DNA from: Dyella sp. OK004
Lineage (GTDB): Bacteria > Pseudomonadota > Gammaproteobacteria > Xanthomonadales > Rhodanobacteraceae
Assembly (NCBI RefSeq): GCF_900114495.1
Contig: NZ_FOZI01000002.1
Span: forward strand, 372,001 to 436,000
Length of the DNA stretch: 64,000 nt
Reading direction: 5' to 3'
The translations under genes were made by a program, and so were the position numbers. Shown here one piece after another: positions 1-9,591 of the stretch. A model generated the notes under the pieces. That model had not been told where the DNA came from and made no database searches. It worked only from the letters and a program-made list of their open reading frames with translations. Numbering within the stretch: the first letter of the stretch is position 1; every line of letters begins with the position of its first letter.

Positions 1-1021
1 CTTTTGGGAAGCGCAGGTTGTAGCTGTCGGGATGCAGGAACAGCCACGCCGCCGCCAGCACCGCCGGCACGTAATCGCGGGTTTCCTGTGAAAGCTGGTT
101 GTAGATGCGCGGGTCGTAGAAGCTGGTGGAGGTCTCATCGCCGACCAGGCGGCGCATGCGGCCTTCGCCGCCGTTGTACGCAGCCAGCGTCAGTTCGAGA
201 TTGTTGTTGAAGATCTTCAACTGTTCGTCGAGGTACTCGGCATTCGCGCGGGCGGACTGCGCGGGATCGAAGCGCTCATCGAAGCCGCCGTCGCTACTCA
301 AGCCGAAGCGCAAGCCAGTGGCATACATAAACTGCAACGGGCCTGACGCACCCGAACGCGACACCGCATGCACCTTGCCACCCGACTCCTTGGCCAGGAT
401 GCCGAACAGCACCGCCTCCGGCAGATCGCGGTTCTGGTATTGCGGCCACATCTGGAAACGCAGGTACTGATAGTTGATGTAGGCATCCATCAGGTTCGGA
501 CGCCACTGCGTCAGCCACATCTCCAGCGCGGCCTTCACCGGGCCGTTCATCGCGATCAACTCGGACAGCTGCTGGCCGTGCAGCAAGGTCACGCTGCGCT
601 GCGCCTGCGGCAGGCTGGCCGCACCGGTCCTGCCGGCGTTGCCGCCCTCCGGCACCTGCTCACCGCTCACTTCCACATCGTCGCCGAGCGAGAAACTGCC
701 ATCCTTCAGACGCAGCAGGCGGTCATACACCGAGAAGAACCGCTGCGGATCGCAGCCCGGGCTGTTGCCACATTGCGCGGAAGCGCGCTTCAACTGCTCC
801 AGCGCTGACGACAGCGTTTGCTGCGAACCCTGGCTGTCGCCCTCGCGCGCCTGCTGCAAGGCCTTTTCATAACTCTTGCTGGCCTGATCGAGCTGGCCGT
901 AGAGCGCATTCACCTGCGGCGTGGGCGCTGCGCCGCCGGTGCTGGCACAGGCACCAAGCGCCGCCAGCGCCGTATACAAAGGAACCAGGCGCAGGGAGCG
1001 GGCGGAGAGAGATACCGACAT
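1..1021 (-). CDS. Lytic murein transglycosylase lipoprotein (SLT domain), 3' end cut by window
   Basis: Cleaves the glycan strands of peptidoglycan, probably from the outer membrane. Reading the minus strand from ATG at 1021 gives a signal peptide ending in a lipobox (LAALGAC), a poorly conserved N-terminal half, then a soluble-lytic-transglycosylase domain: the catalytic Glu in AKESGG, then SGPLQFM (the GLMQ-like motif) and LAAYNGG. About 340 residues are visible and the frame is still open at base 1. It is divergent from the YjgR-type ATPase, with about 147 bp between them. The SLT call is firm; the subtype (MltD-, MltC- or Slt70-like) is not resolvable here. Confidence 0.85.
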   Translation of the reverse strand, partial: MSVSLSARSLRLVPLYTALAALGACASTGGAAPTPQVNALYGQLDQASKSYEKALQQAREGDSQGSQQTLSSALEQLKRASAQCGNSPGCDPQRFFSVYDRLLRLKDGSFSLGDDVEVSGEQVPEGGNAGRTGAASLPQAQRSVTLLHGQQLSELIAMNGPVKAALEMWLTQWRPNLMDAYINYQYLRFQMWPQYQNRDLPEAVLFGILAKESGGKVHAVSRSGASGPLQFMYATGLRFGLSSDGGFDERFDPAQSARANAEYLDEQLKIFNNNLELTLAAYNGGEGRMRRLVGDETSTSFYDPRIYNQLSQETRDYVPAVLAAAWLFLHPDSYNLRFPK

Positions 1022-1168
1022 GACAGGCTTCACAATTCGAAAGCACGGACAATAGCCTCCGCAAGGCCCTGACTCAACAGGAAACTGCCTAAGTGCCATG
1101 CCGCGATAAGGCCGCGATGACGCAGGCGTCTTGGCTACAATCGCTGAGCCACTCTCGGACGGAACCTC

Positions 1169-2674
1169 ATGACTGACATTCTGATCGGCCGCAACGACAG
1201 CGCCAGCGTCAACCTGGACCCGCACTACGGCAATCGCCACGGCATGATCGCCGGCGCCACCGGCACCGGTAAATCGGTGTCGCTGATGGTGCTGGCCGAA
1301 GGGTTCTCCAAACTCGGCGTGCCGTGCTTCCTGGCCGACGCCAAAGGCGATCTTGCCGGCCTCTCGATGGCCGCCAGCGAACCGGGCGACAAGCTGAAAG
1401 CGCGCCTGGCCAAGCTCGGCCTCAACGACTGGAAGCCGCAGGCTAATCCGGTGATCTTCTGGGACATCTACGGCAAGCTCGGCCACCCCGTGCGCGCCAC
1501 CATCAGCGAGATGGGTCCCACCCTGCTCGGCCGCATCCTGGAATTGAATGACACCCAGGAAGGCGTGCTCGAAGTAATCTTCAAAGTCGCCGACGACAAC
1601 GGCTGGCTGCTGCTCGATCTGCCCGATCTGCGCGCCATGCTCACGTTTGCGTCTGAGAACGCCAAGGACATCTCCAGCAAGTACGGCCTGATCAGCACGC
1701 AGAGCGTCGCGGCGATCCAGCGCTCGGTGCTGAAGCTGGAACAGGATGGCGCCGATCAGTTCTTCGGCGAGCCGGCGCTGGAACTCGCCGACCTGATGCG
1801 CCAGGACATGAGCGGCCGTGGCGTGATCAACATCCTCGCCGCCGACCAGCTGATCCTGAAGCCGCGTCTGTATTCGACCTTCCTACTGTGGCTGCTGTCC
1901 GAATTGTTCGAGCAGTTACCGGAAGTGGGCGATCTGGACCAGCCGAAGATGGTGTTCTTCTTCGACGAAGCCCATCTGCTGTTCGACGATGCGCCGTCTG
2001 CTCTGTTGCAGCGGGTGGAACAGGTGGTGCGCCTGATCCGCTCCAAGGGCGTGGGTGTGTACTTCTGCTCGCAGAATCCGGACGACGTGCCGGGGAATAT
2101 CCTCGGCCAGCTCGGCAACCGCATCCAGCACGCACTGCGCGCCTTCACGCCGCGCGACCAGAAAGCGGTGAAAGCCGCCGCCGAGACTTTCGTCGCCAAT
2201 CCCAAGCTTAATGTCAGTGAAGCGATCACCCAGCTGGCTGTCGGCGAAGCACTGGCTTCCACGCTGCGCGACGGTGGCGTACCCACGCCGGTGGAACAGG
2301 TCCTGGTGACCTCGCCCTCCGCGCGCATCGGTGCCATCACGGATGCGGAGCGCAGCACCGTCCGCCAGCGCTCGCCTGTCGGCGGCAAATACGACATGGC
2401 AGTGAACCGCGAATCCGCTGCTGAAATACTCGCGGCACGCGCCAACGAGAAAGCCGGCGCACCGCCGGCAACCAAGCATGCGCCCGCGAGCACCGCATCG
2501 GGTGCTGAAGGAAGCGACTGGAGCGGCACGGTTCGCGATGTGCTGCTCGGCAGCGGCCGCCGCCAGGGCGTGATCGAAGCGATGGCTAAATCCGCCAGCC
2601 GCAGCATTGGTTCGAGCATCGGCCAGAAGATTGTGCGCGGCGTGCTGGGCAGCATCTTCGGCGGCAAGCGTTGA
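1169..2674 (+). CDS. yjgR: HerA/YjgR-type P-loop ATPase (DUF853)
   Basis: Member of the HerA/FtsK-like hexameric ATPase group known as YjgR/DUF853. Role not established; the family is described as DNA-translocase- or helicase-like. Of 501 residues, the Walker A loop GATGTGKS lies at about 29-36 and the Walker B FFFDEAH at about 263-269. The C-terminus is a low-complexity linker followed by a short basic, glycine-rich tail (GSIFGGKR), as in E. coli YjgR. A TACAAT -10-like box at 1136-1141 fits a promoter for this gene. The next gene begins 10 bp downstream, so the ATPase, the TPR membrane protein and greB look like one transcript. Confidence 0.85.
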   Translation: MTDILIGRNDSASVNLDPHYGNRHGMIAGATGTGKSVSLMVLAEGFSKLGVPCFLADAKGDLAGLSMAASEPGDKLKARLAKLGLNDWKPQANPVIFWDIYGKLGHPVRATISEMGPTLLGRILELNDTQEGVLEVIFKVADDNGWLLLDLPDLRAMLTFASENAKDISSKYGLISTQSVAAIQRSVLKLEQDGADQFFGEPALELADLMRQDMSGRGVINILAADQLILKPRLYSTFLLWLLSELFEQLPEVGDLDQPKMVFFFDEAHLLFDDAPSALLQRVEQVVRLIRSKGVGVYFCSQNPDDVPGNILGQLGNRIQHALRAFTPRDQKAVKAAAETFVANPKLNVSEAITQLAVGEALASTLRDGGVPTPVEQVLVTSPSARIGAITDAERSTVRQRSPVGGKYDMAVNRESAAEILAARANEKAGAPPATKHAPASTASGAEGSDWSGTVRDVLLGSGRRQGVIEAMAKSASRSIGSSIGQKIVRGVLGSIFGGKR

Positions 2675-2684
2675 GCGAGACACC

Positions 2685-3944
2685 ATGCCACGGATAGCCA
2701 TTGTCGCCACCGGCACCCCTTTCTCGGAACGCTTGCCCAGAGCATTTGGCTACCCGCTACGTGGTGCCGCACTTGCCAGCTGCGTTGGCTTGGCGCTACT
2801 GCACTATGTCGGATTGCTGCCGTCGTTCGTCGGGTTTTTCGCTAGCCTGATGGTGTGGGCCGCCACTTGGCACTACGCAGCCGACTGCATGCTGCACACC
2901 GCACACGGCTATGCCGATCCACCGGACGTGAGTCTGGGCGGCAATGAATCCGCAGGCTGGGCATTGATCGCCATCCATTTGCTGATCGTCGCCTTATGTG
3001 TGGTCGCCATCGTGTTTTTTCCCAAAGCGCTCTGGCCCGTGCTGATCCTATCCGCACTTGCGCTGCCGGCGATCGACATGTCGCTAGCGTTCGACGGCAA
3101 TCTCGCTGCGGCCTTGAATCCAGCTCATACCTGGCGAATCGTCACCGGCTTTGGCACGGCTTACCTGATCCCCGTTGCGATCAACCTGCTGATCGGCCTG
3201 CTGATCGCACTTGCCTCCCTCGCCACCGGCTTCCTGCCAAAGCTGCTGGCGTTGCCGCTCTATGCCTTCGCCTATACCTACCTGATCATCCTTGGCTTCC
3301 ACCTGATGGGCGCCATGATCCATGAGCGTCACGAACGCTTTGGCATGGCGCCCGAAGCCGAGGCGCTGGCACGGGAAAACCATCAGGATGCGGACGAGCA
3401 ATTACTGGAAGCGGTGCGTGAAGAATCCACGCGCGATCCGCAAATGGCCATCGCCATGCTGGTTGCCCGCATGCAAGACCGCAGCGCCCCCACACCACTG
3501 CATCAAGCCTATCGTCAACTACTGCGGCAGCAGGGTCTGCGCGATGGCTTGCTGACCCATGGACAGATCTGGATAGCTGCGCTGCTCGCTAACAACGAGC
3601 CAAAGCGCGCACTAGGCCTGTTACAGGAATGCATCGACATCGATCCCGCGTTTCTTCCTGACGACCCAAATAACACCGGTACCCTGGCCGAACTGGCGAC
3701 TCGCCTGGGCATGAGCCGTCTCGCGGTGAAACTTTGCCGTGGCTACCTGTCCACCTGGCCCAGCTCGCCAGCAGTGCCTCACTACGGCCTGCTAGCCGCC
3801 CGGCAGCTCGGAACGCAACTCGAACAATCGGCCGAAGCGCTGGTGCTGCTGGGGAAACTCACCGCGGCTTGGCCTGAGCATGCATTGCATGCCGAGATGC
3901 TTTCGCTCAAACAACAACTGCAAGACACGCGAACCTCCCGATGA
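2685..3944 (+). CDS. Inner-membrane protein with C-terminal TPR-like helices, function unknown
   Basis: The first in-frame ATG (2607) lies inside the upstream ATPase gene, so ATG 2685 was chosen, giving 419 residues. The N-terminal ~215 residues hold about five hydrophobic segments (around 20-55, 80-105, 108-125, 150-185 and 190-210). The remainder is soluble, acidic to neutral, and alternates short Ala/Leu-rich helices resembling TPR repeats (for example [13 protein letters not shown]). It overlaps greB by the ATGA at 3941-3944, which suggests translational coupling. I do not recognise a named family; a scaffold for a membrane complex is only a guess. Confidence 0.7.
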   Translation: MPRIAIVATGTPFSERLPRAFGYPLRGAALASCVGLALLHYVGLLPSFVGFFASLMVWAATWHYAADCMLHTAHGYADPPDVSLGGNESAGWALIAIHLLIVALCVVAIVFFPKALWPVLILSALALPAIDMSLAFDGNLAAALNPAHTWRIVTGFGTAYLIPVAINLLIGLLIALASLATGFLPKLLALPLYAFAYTYLIILGFHLMGAMIHERHERFGMAPEAEALARENHQDADEQLLEAVREESTRDPQMAIAMLVARMQDRSAPTPLHQAYRQLLRQQGLRDGLLTHGQIWIAALLANNEPKRALGLLQECIDIDPAFLPDDPNNTGTLAELATRLGMSRLAVKLCRGYLSTWPSSPAVPHYGLLAARQLGTQLEQSAEALVLLGKLTAAWPEHALHAEMLSLKQQLQDTRTSR

Positions 3945-4438
3945 GCCGCTGGCGTCCACCCTCCCCCTCCTCCACGGCGATCATCACCCGTGAAGGTTTC
4001 GAAAGGCTCAAGGCTGAGCTGGATCACCTGTGGCACACGCTGCGCCCTGAAGTGGTCAAGGCGCTGGCTGCTGCCGCGGCTGAAGGCGACCGCTCGGAGA
4101 ACGCCGAATACACCTATCGCAAAAAGCAGCTGGGTGAGATCGACCGGCGCGTGCGTTATCTCAGCAAGCGCATTCCATCACTGAAGGTAGCCGAGGGCGT
4201 GCCGGCGGATCGCGAAGCAGTGTTTTTCGGCGCGGTCATCGAACTGGAAAACATCGGCACCGGCGAAGCCCTCACCTACCGCATCGTCGGGCCCGACGAA
4301 ACCGATGCCAAACAAGGCTGGATCAGCATCGACTCGCCGATGGCGCGCGCCGTGTTGAAGAAGCGGCTGGACGATGAGTTCGAAGCCGAACTGCCCAGCG
4401 GACGCACGCGCTTCGTTATCGTCGGCGTCACTTACTGA
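3941..4438 (+). CDS. greB: Transcription elongation factor GreB
   Basis: Rescues backtracked RNA polymerase by stimulating transcript cleavage through the secondary channel. The 165 residues show the N-terminal coiled coil with the acidic tip [17 protein letters not shown] (catalytic Asp/Glu pair; the Arg after Asp and the YRKK run are GreB-like rather than GreA-like), then the FKBP-like domain with [11 protein letters not shown] near the C-terminus. It starts within the stop of the upstream membrane protein (ATGA). A TGTAGGAGCGC hairpin lies 10 bp after the stop and may protect or end the mRNA. Confidence 0.93.
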   Translation: MSRWRPPSPSSTAIITREGFERLKAELDHLWHTLRPEVVKALAAAAAEGDRSENAEYTYRKKQLGEIDRRVRYLSKRIPSLKVAEGVPADREAVFFGAVIELENIGTGEALTYRIVGPDETDAKQGWISIDSPMARAVLKKRLDDEFEAELPSGRTRFVIVGVTY

Positions 4439-4448
4439 ACGCAACTTC

Positions 4449-4477
4449 TGTAGGAGCGCACAGGGTGCGCTCCTACA
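4449..4477. repeat. TGTAGGAGCGC palindromic repeat, copy 1
   Basis: Perfect inverted repeat: 13-base arms TGTAGGAGCGCAC / GTGCGCTCCTACA around an AGG loop, in the 53-bp gap between convergent greB and a secreted-protein gene. The same arms recur at 20340, 27804 and 49005. It behaves like a REP element placed at convergent gene ends. Confidence 0.85.
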
Positions 4478-4491
4478 AGTACGGCCAGGCG

Positions 4492-5001
4492 TTATTTGTC
4501 GCCGCGCATCAGGGCGGCGATCTGCGCCTGATGCGATTCGTAGAACGCCACATTGGCCATGTTGACCTTGGACTGATCGACGGATTTGGCCATCTCCGGG
4601 TCGTTGCGCGACTGCACCACAATCGCTGCGTTCACCAGCGCGATATTGGCCAGCATGAATTCGCGCGGGGTGAAATCGTATTTCTTGATCAGCGGCGCGA
4701 TACGCGGATCGCCGGCCAGCGCCTGCGCGGCGAGATCATCCAGGCTGTGCACCTTGGAAGGGTCCGGATTCGCCTGCGAGTGGATGCCCTGCGTACGTGC
4801 CTCTTTCGTCGCGGCCAACAGGCGGCCGAACACATCCTCATTGAGGTTGTAGTCCTTGATCTGCTTCTTATCCGCATCGGACAGACCCTGCGCCGCCGAC
4901 TGCGCAGCCGCGGCATGCGGCAGCAGCGCTGCGAAAGCCAGCCACACGGCAAACAGCCAGGTGGATGAAGCGCGAAATTTGCGCGGATTCGATATCGTCA
5001 T
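4492..5001 (-). CDS. Secreted protein of unknown function
   Basis: Start ATG 5001 is preceded by GGAGAACCCC and gives 169 residues. Residues 1-35 are a typical Sec signal peptide ending ALLPHAAAAQS, so the product is periplasmic or exported. The mature part is helical and charged, with the segments SDADKKQIKDYNLNEDVF and DFTPREFMLANIALVNAA, and has no cysteines. It resembles conserved hypothetical proteins of the Rhodanobacteraceae. No catalytic motif is visible. It is transcribed away from the PhnD-like gene's stop (112 bp upstream), so co-transcription with that gene is possible. Confidence 0.7.
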   Translation of the reverse strand: MTISNPRKFRASSTWLFAVWLAFAALLPHAAAAQSAAQGLSDADKKQIKDYNLNEDVFGRLLAATKEARTQGIHSQANPDPSKVHSLDDLAAQALAGDPRIAPLIKKYDFTPREFMLANIALVNAAIVVQSRNDPEMAKSVDQSKVNMANVAFYESHQAQIAALMRGDK

Positions 5002-5113
5002 GGGGTTCTCCGTGAGCCGTTGAGCGCCACAGCATCGCGGCATGCAAGCTGCAACAGTCGAAACCCTACGCAAGCCGAGATGAATATCGCCTGCCCGAAA
5101 CATTCGATGAATG

Positions 5114-6151
5114 TTAGTGGGGCTGCAGTAGGCGCAACGTTTTCTGATGGTCAATCTCCACTTGTCGCAAACGTGCGGCCTGTGCGGCCTCACTCACCCA
5201 GCGCCCATGCTGCACTTGCTGACGCTGCAAGGTGTACTCCATATCGATAAAGGGCTGCAGCACCAGACTGTCGGCCGGCGCAAATCCCGCCAGATCGGGA
5301 ACACGCGCCAGATTGGCGCGCTCGCGCTCGCCACTGACGCCACTGCTCTTGCCGTAGCCGCGCATGAAAGCGATCAGCTGACTGCGCAGCGGCTCCTCCA
5401 TCTCGTCGCGCACTACCAGCACGCCGGAAGGAATCAGGCTCGAATGCCAGATCACCTTCAGCTGCGCCGCCTCCTGCGGAAAGTTGCGCCGGAACAGATC
5501 CAGATCCGGGTTATTACTGCTGGCTACATCCGCTTCGCCATTCACCACCGCCAGCGCATTGTTCTGGTGATTGCCCACATGCACCGAGGCAAAGAATGTG
5601 TCTGAATTCAGCCCACGCGGCGCAAATACCTCAGCCTCCGGCGCGACATATCCCGTCACTGACAGCGGCTCACCGCGCGCATAGCGCCAGCGCCCCGGAT
5701 GCGCCAGCAGCCCCGGCAAATCATGGATAGGACCATCCACGCGGACGATCAGGTACCCCACGTTACCCTTGGCTCCATCGCTACGAACAAACTGCGCAAT
5801 CACACTCATGCGCTGCTTCAACACCGCATCGATCGCCAGCTTACCGGAGAGAAACGCGATATCCACCCGCTGCTCCCCGATCGCACCGGAAAGACCGGCA
5901 TAGCTGCTCACCGACACCGTCGTCACCGGATGCCCCAGCCGCTTCTCCAGATCCGCCAGCAACGGCCGCCACTGCTCCCGCGACTCCGACGCACTGCCAA
6001 TCGGCAAAATGCCAAAGCGGATCGTCGCCGCCTCCGGCTCAGGATTCGCCCCAGCCGCCCCCGTGCCACCCACAGACAGGCAGCAAACCAACGCCAGCAG
6101 CCACCGGCTATAACCACCCCACGGCCGCCGCCACAACACCATCCAACCCAT
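5114..6151 (-). CDS. PhnD-like periplasmic substrate-binding protein (orphan)
   Basis: Phosphate/phosphite/phosphonate-type solute-binding protein (PhnD family, type 2 periplasmic fold). ATG 6151 gives 345 residues with a hydrophobic signal segment at about 14-35. Family-typical stretches are IRFGILPIGSASE at the mature N-terminus, RVDIAFLSGKLAID, and NHQNNALAVVNGEADVASS, where PhnD proteins read a cargo-dependent 'NxxAVxxGxADVA'. No permease or ATPase gene is adjacent, so it may serve a distant transporter or act as a sensor input. Ligand unknown. ATG 6142 is an alternative start. Confidence 0.8.
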   Translation of the reverse strand: MGWMVLWRRPWGGYSRWLLALVCCLSVGGTGAAGANPEPEAATIRFGILPIGSASESREQWRPLLADLEKRLGHPVTTVSVSSYAGLSGAIGEQRVDIAFLSGKLAIDAVLKQRMSVIAQFVRSDGAKGNVGYLIVRVDGPIHDLPGLLAHPGRWRYARGEPLSVTGYVAPEAEVFAPRGLNSDTFFASVHVGNHQNNALAVVNGEADVASSNNPDLDLFRRNFPQEAAQLKVIWHSSLIPSGVLVVRDEMEEPLRSQLIAFMRGYGKSSGVSGERERANLARVPDLAGFAPADSLVLQPFIDMEYTLQRQQVQHGRWVSEAAQAARLRQVEIDHQKTLRLLQPH

Positions 6152-6297
6152 AGCGATCGCCCCCGACCAGCCCCTGAAGGGTGTATAGCCGCGATTGCCT
6201 ACCGGAGCAATCGCGAGAGGAAGACAAAGGTCTTTGCTTTGGCTTGCTTTTGCTTTCGCAATTGAAAACCGGGCCAACCAAGTAGAAGCGTCATCCC

Positions 6298-6629
6298 GAG
6301 CACCCACCCCTCACCCCAACCCTCTCCCCGAAGGGGAGAGGGAGATGTTGCGCTTCAAGGCGGGACAGACCATCAAGCCGAAGAACGCCATCCCGACGCC
6401 TGACACTGGAAAAGGCGCATCTACAAAGCCCGCCGCCTGCTCTTCAGGCCATTTCTCTTTGGTTACTTTCTCTTTAGGCCAGCAAAGAGAAAGTGACCCG
6501 AGCCGCGGCAGCGGTTCGGAAGCCCGCGGCAGGCGAGCCAGCCCACGCAGACGCTAAAACCGAGCGATAAGGCACTGGATGACCAGCTTCGCTGTTGAAA
6601 AACGCCTCCGGCCTGCGCCGGAATGACGA
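6298..6629. repeat. Three-part mosaic intergenic repeat, copy 1
   Basis: Fills most of the 516-bp gap 6152-6667, which holds no gene. Part A (about 6298-6345) is CACCCCTCACCCCAACC followed by a CTCTCCCC/GGGGAGAG hairpin. Part B (6394-6554) contains the palindrome GGTTACTTTCTCTTT...AAAGAGAAAGTGACC. Part C (about 6604-6629) is a short CCGGcctgcgCCGG hairpin ending AATGACGA. The same A-B-C order recurs at 16519 and 45774. Confidence 0.85.
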
Positions 6630-6667
6630 AATTAGGAGTCGCCTCTCAACTCAAAGAAGAGAGCAAC

Positions 6668-7486
6668 TCAAAGAAGAGAGGAGCCATCGAGCGGAACCGG
6701 ATAACACCGCCCCACCCTCAACGGCTGATAACAAGCCGCCTCCCGATGAAACATCTCCCGCCCATTATCGACATGCCACCCCGGCGCCCCCGACATCGGC
6801 AACGGCCGCAATTCAAGCGGATCGCGCAATAGCTCCCCCTTCGCGATCTCCCGCGCGCATCCCGCCACCAGATCCACCTCTCCACCGTGCGGCACCAAAA
6901 ACACCACCGCCTTGCCCACCAACAACTTCCCGGCAGTCAACGCATGCTCCAGCAACGCATGCCCAAACACCCGCACACGAATCGACCCATCCAGCCACGC
7001 CTCACGGCGACGCCAGAACAGACCATGCCAGTCATGCGCATCCCACAGCGCAAGGAGCGACGCATCGCTTACACCGACGATCACCCCAGCCTCATCGAAA
7101 TGCGTCTGCGCATACTGCGGCCGCGAACGCTCACGCGTCCCCATATGCGTGATCTCCGCCATCTGCCGAGCATTCAGCGCCCGCTTGATCGCCGGGTAGC
7201 GCAACCAAATCAGTGCATTGAACAGGTCATGCCAGTTAGACAGGCGCGTGGCGATCTCGCCGCATTCGGCAATGCGCTGTTCGTAATGCATGCCATCGGC
7301 GAGCAGTTCCGGCGTCTGCGCCACGAAGCGCTCGCGCGCATCTGCGGGCAAACGTGCGTTGAGCGCATCGATCGACGGCCACGCATCGCCTTCCAGCAGG
7401 TCGGCATAGTCGCGCCACGCGGCCAACGGCAGCTGGCGAAACACCGACGCGTCGATCGAGTCGCGCGCAGGTGCCACGTAGCGCAT
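6668..7486 (-). CDS. DUF3025 domain protein
   Basis: A 272-residue cytosolic protein of the DUF3025 family, recognised by the central signature NWHDLFNALIWLRYPAIK and the following NARQ. The family is common in Beta- and Gammaproteobacteria and has no established biochemical role. No signal peptide or membrane segment is present. It begins 11 bp downstream of the rimO stop on the same strand, so it is probably co-transcribed with rimO. Nothing in it suggests a link to RimO beyond this arrangement. Confidence 0.85.
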   Translation of the reverse strand: MRYVAPARDSIDASVFRQLPLAAWRDYADLLEGDAWPSIDALNARLPADARERFVAQTPELLADGMHYEQRIAECGEIATRLSNWHDLFNALIWLRYPAIKRALNARQMAEITHMGTRERSRPQYAQTHFDEAGVIVGVSDASLLALWDAHDWHGLFWRRREAWLDGSIRVRVFGHALLEHALTAGKLLVGKAVVFLVPHGGEVDLVAGCAREIAKGELLRDPLELRPLPMSGAPGWHVDNGREMFHREAACYQPLRVGRCYPVPLDGSSLL

Positions 7487-7497
7487 GGTGCGAAACC

Positions 7498-8817
7498 TCA
7501 GCCCGCGAGGCGGGCGTGCAGGTCGTGCTCGTCGGCGGATTCGACCACCACGTCGACGAACTGGCCCGGCTTGAGCAGCTGACCGTTGGCGATATGCACC
7601 AAACCGTCAATCTCGGGCGCGTCGGCAGCCGAACGCGCGACCGCGCCTGCGGCACCGGCCTCGTCCACCAGCACCTTGATGGTGCGGCCGATCTTGCGCT
7701 GCAGTTTGGCCGCGGAAATTTCCGCCTGCACCGCCATGAATTGTTCGAGGCGATCTTCCTTCAACTCTTCGGACACCGGGTTCGGCAACTCATTGGCCTT
7801 GGCGCCGTCCACCGGCGAATAGGCAAACGCACCGACGCGATCCAGTTCGGCTTCGCGCAGGAAGTCCAGCAGCTCCTCGAACTCCGCATCGGTCTCGCCG
7901 GGGAAGCCGACGATGAACGTGCTGCGGATGGTGAGATCGGGCACCGCCTTGCGCCAATTGCGCACGCGCTCCAGCGTCTTATCGATGTTGCCGGGGCGCT
8001 TCATCAGCTTGAGGATGCGCGGGCTCGCATGCTGGAACGGGATGTCGAGGTACGGCAGCAGCTTGCCGTCGGCCATCAGCGACATCACCTCATCCACGTG
8101 CGGGTACGGGTAGACGTAGTGCAGGCGCGTCCACACGCCCAGTTCGGACAGGCCTTCGCACAGCTCAGTCATGCGCGTGCGGTAGCTCTTGTCGCGCCAC
8201 TGGCGTTCGGCGTACTTCAGGTCCACACCGTAGGCGCTGGTGTCCTGCGAAATCACCAGCAGTTCCTTCACGCCGCCCTTCACCAGCTTCTCGGCTTCGA
8301 TCAGCACTTCGTCGACCGGACGCGACACCAGGTCGCCGCGCATCGACGGAATGATGCAGAAGCTGCAACGGTGGTTGCAGCCTTCGGAAATCTTCAGATA
8401 CGCGTAGTGCTTCGGCGTCAGCTTGACGCCGGTGTCAGGAATGATATCCAGCAGCGGGTTGCGCTTCGGCGGCAGTGCGCTGTGCACTGCGTTCATTACG
8501 CTGCTGTAGTCCTGCGGGCCAGTGATCGCCAGCACATCCGGATACGCCTCGCGGATCAGCTCCGAACGCTTGCCCAGGCAACCGGTGACGATCACCTTGC
8601 CGTTTTCGTGCAGCGCTTCGCCAATCGCGTCCAGCGATTCCTGCACAGCCGCATCGATGAAGCCGCAGGTGTTCACCACCACGGCATCGGCGGCGTCATA
8701 ACGCGGCACGATCTCATAGCCCTCAACCTTGAGCTGGGTGAGGATGCGCTCGGAGTCGACCAGCGCCTTGGGGCAGCCGAGGCTGACGAAACCGATCTTG
8801 TGGGACGCCTGGGACAT
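7498..8817 (-). CDS. rimO: Ribosomal protein S12 methylthiotransferase RimO
   Basis: Radical-SAM enzyme that adds a methylthio group to the conserved Asp of ribosomal protein S12. The 439-residue product has the N-terminal UPF0004 domain with its three cluster cysteines ([21 protein letters not shown]), the radical-SAM CxxxCxxC motif CNHRCSFC, and a C-terminal TRAM domain. ATG 8817 is the start that aligns with family N-termini ([17 protein letters not shown]); longer in-frame starts run into the divergent promoter region. A TATAAT box on this strand at 8852-8857 lies 34 bp upstream. Confidence 0.96.
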   Translation of the reverse strand: MSQASHKIGFVSLGCPKALVDSERILTQLKVEGYEIVPRYDAADAVVVNTCGFIDAAVQESLDAIGEALHENGKVIVTGCLGKRSELIREAYPDVLAITGPQDYSSVMNAVHSALPPKRNPLLDIIPDTGVKLTPKHYAYLKISEGCNHRCSFCIIPSMRGDLVSRPVDEVLIEAEKLVKGGVKELLVISQDTSAYGVDLKYAERQWRDKSYRTRMTELCEGLSELGVWTRLHYVYPYPHVDEVMSLMADGKLLPYLDIPFQHASPRILKLMKRPGNIDKTLERVRNWRKAVPDLTIRSTFIVGFPGETDAEFEELLDFLREAELDRVGAFAYSPVDGAKANELPNPVSEELKEDRLEQFMAVQAEISAAKLQRKIGRTIKVLVDEAGAAGAVARSAADAPEIDGLVHIANGQLLKPGQFVDVVVESADEHDLHARLAG

Positions 8818-8851
8818 GGCAGGGCTACCGTAAACGTGCGGGAAACGGTCA

Positions 8852-8892
8852 ATTATACGCCAGCCCGGCCCTTCCGCCCGGCTGGCTAGAAT
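8852..8892. promoter_or_regulatory. Divergent promoter boxes, rimO and dienelactone hydrolase gene
   Basis: On the minus strand TATAAT (8857-8852) is a consensus -10 for rimO. On the plus strand TAGAAT (8887-8892) is a good -10 for the gene starting at 8923. The -35 hexamers are not convincing on either strand. Confidence 0.5.
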
Positions 8893-8922
8893 TGCGCTTT
8901 GCCACCGCGAAAGGATCCCGCC

Positions 8923-9591
8923 ATGGGCCAGACGATCCACCTCAACACCACCCGCATGCAGTGCATTGGCGCGTATCTCGCCCAACCTGCCGGAAAACCG
9001 AAGGGCGGCATCGTGGTGGTGCAGGAGATTTTCGGCGTCAACGCCCATATCCGAAGCGTCGCGGACCGCCTCGCCGCCGCGGGTTACACCGCCATCGCTC
9101 CCAGCGTCTTCGATCACCTGGAGACCGGCCTGGAGATGGATTACGACTCAGCCAGCGCCACGCGCGGCAAAGCCCTGGTGACGGAGCTGGGACTGGATCG
9201 CGCACTGGAAGACGTCGCCAGCGCCGCCGAGTCCATCGCATCGGCCGGCAAGATCGGTGTGATCGGTTTCTGCTGGGGTGGCACCGTCGCAATGCTTTCC
9301 GCAATACGTCTGGGTTTGCCGGCCGTGAGCTACTACGGCGCGCGTAACCTGCCCTTCCTCGGCGAGAAGCCCGCGGCCCCGGTGATGTTCCACTTCGGCG
9401 AGCTGGACAAGAGCATCCCGCCGGAGGCCGTAGCCAAGCACCGCGAGATGCTGCCGCAGATGGAGGTCTTCACGTATCCGGCCGATCACGCGTTCAATCG
9501 CGATGTCGGCCCGCAGTACCACGAGGCCAGCGCCAAGCTGGCATGGGAGCGCACTATGGCTTTCTTCGACAAGCAACTGGCGGCTGCATGA
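8923..9591 (+). CDS. Dienelactone hydrolase family protein
   Basis: Cytosolic alpha/beta hydrolase of the DLH family (PF01738), 222 residues from ATG 8923; the in-frame ATG at 8899 is too close to the -10 box. The nucleophile elbow GFCWGG carries the cysteine typical of dienelactone hydrolases rather than serine, and [10 protein letters not shown] holds the catalytic His. Family enzymes open dienelactones in chlorocatechol breakdown, but most chromosomal paralogues have unknown carboxylester substrates. No catechol-pathway genes are nearby. It overlaps the HIT gene by ATGA. Confidence 0.88.
   Translation: MGQTIHLNTTRMQCIGAYLAQPAGKPKGGIVVVQEIFGVNAHIRSVADRLAAAGYTAIAPSVFDHLETGLEMDYDSASATRGKALVTELGLDRALEDVASAAESIASAGKIGVIGFCWGGTVAMLSAIRLGLPAVSYYGARNLPFLGEKPAAPVMFHFGELDKSIPPEAVAKHREMLPQMEVFTYPADHAFNRDVGPQYHEASAKLAWERTMAFFDKQLAAA

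Noticed and set aside
6195-6557. ORF through mosaic repeat copy 1 (similar ones at 16680 and 45834)
   Set aside because: The repeated segment yields the same short peptide at each copy; it is repeat sequence, not a gene.
7498-9117. Longer start for rimO (539 residues)
   Set aside because: The extra N-terminus crosses the divergent promoter and overlaps the dienelactone hydrolase gene; ATG 8817 matches the family.
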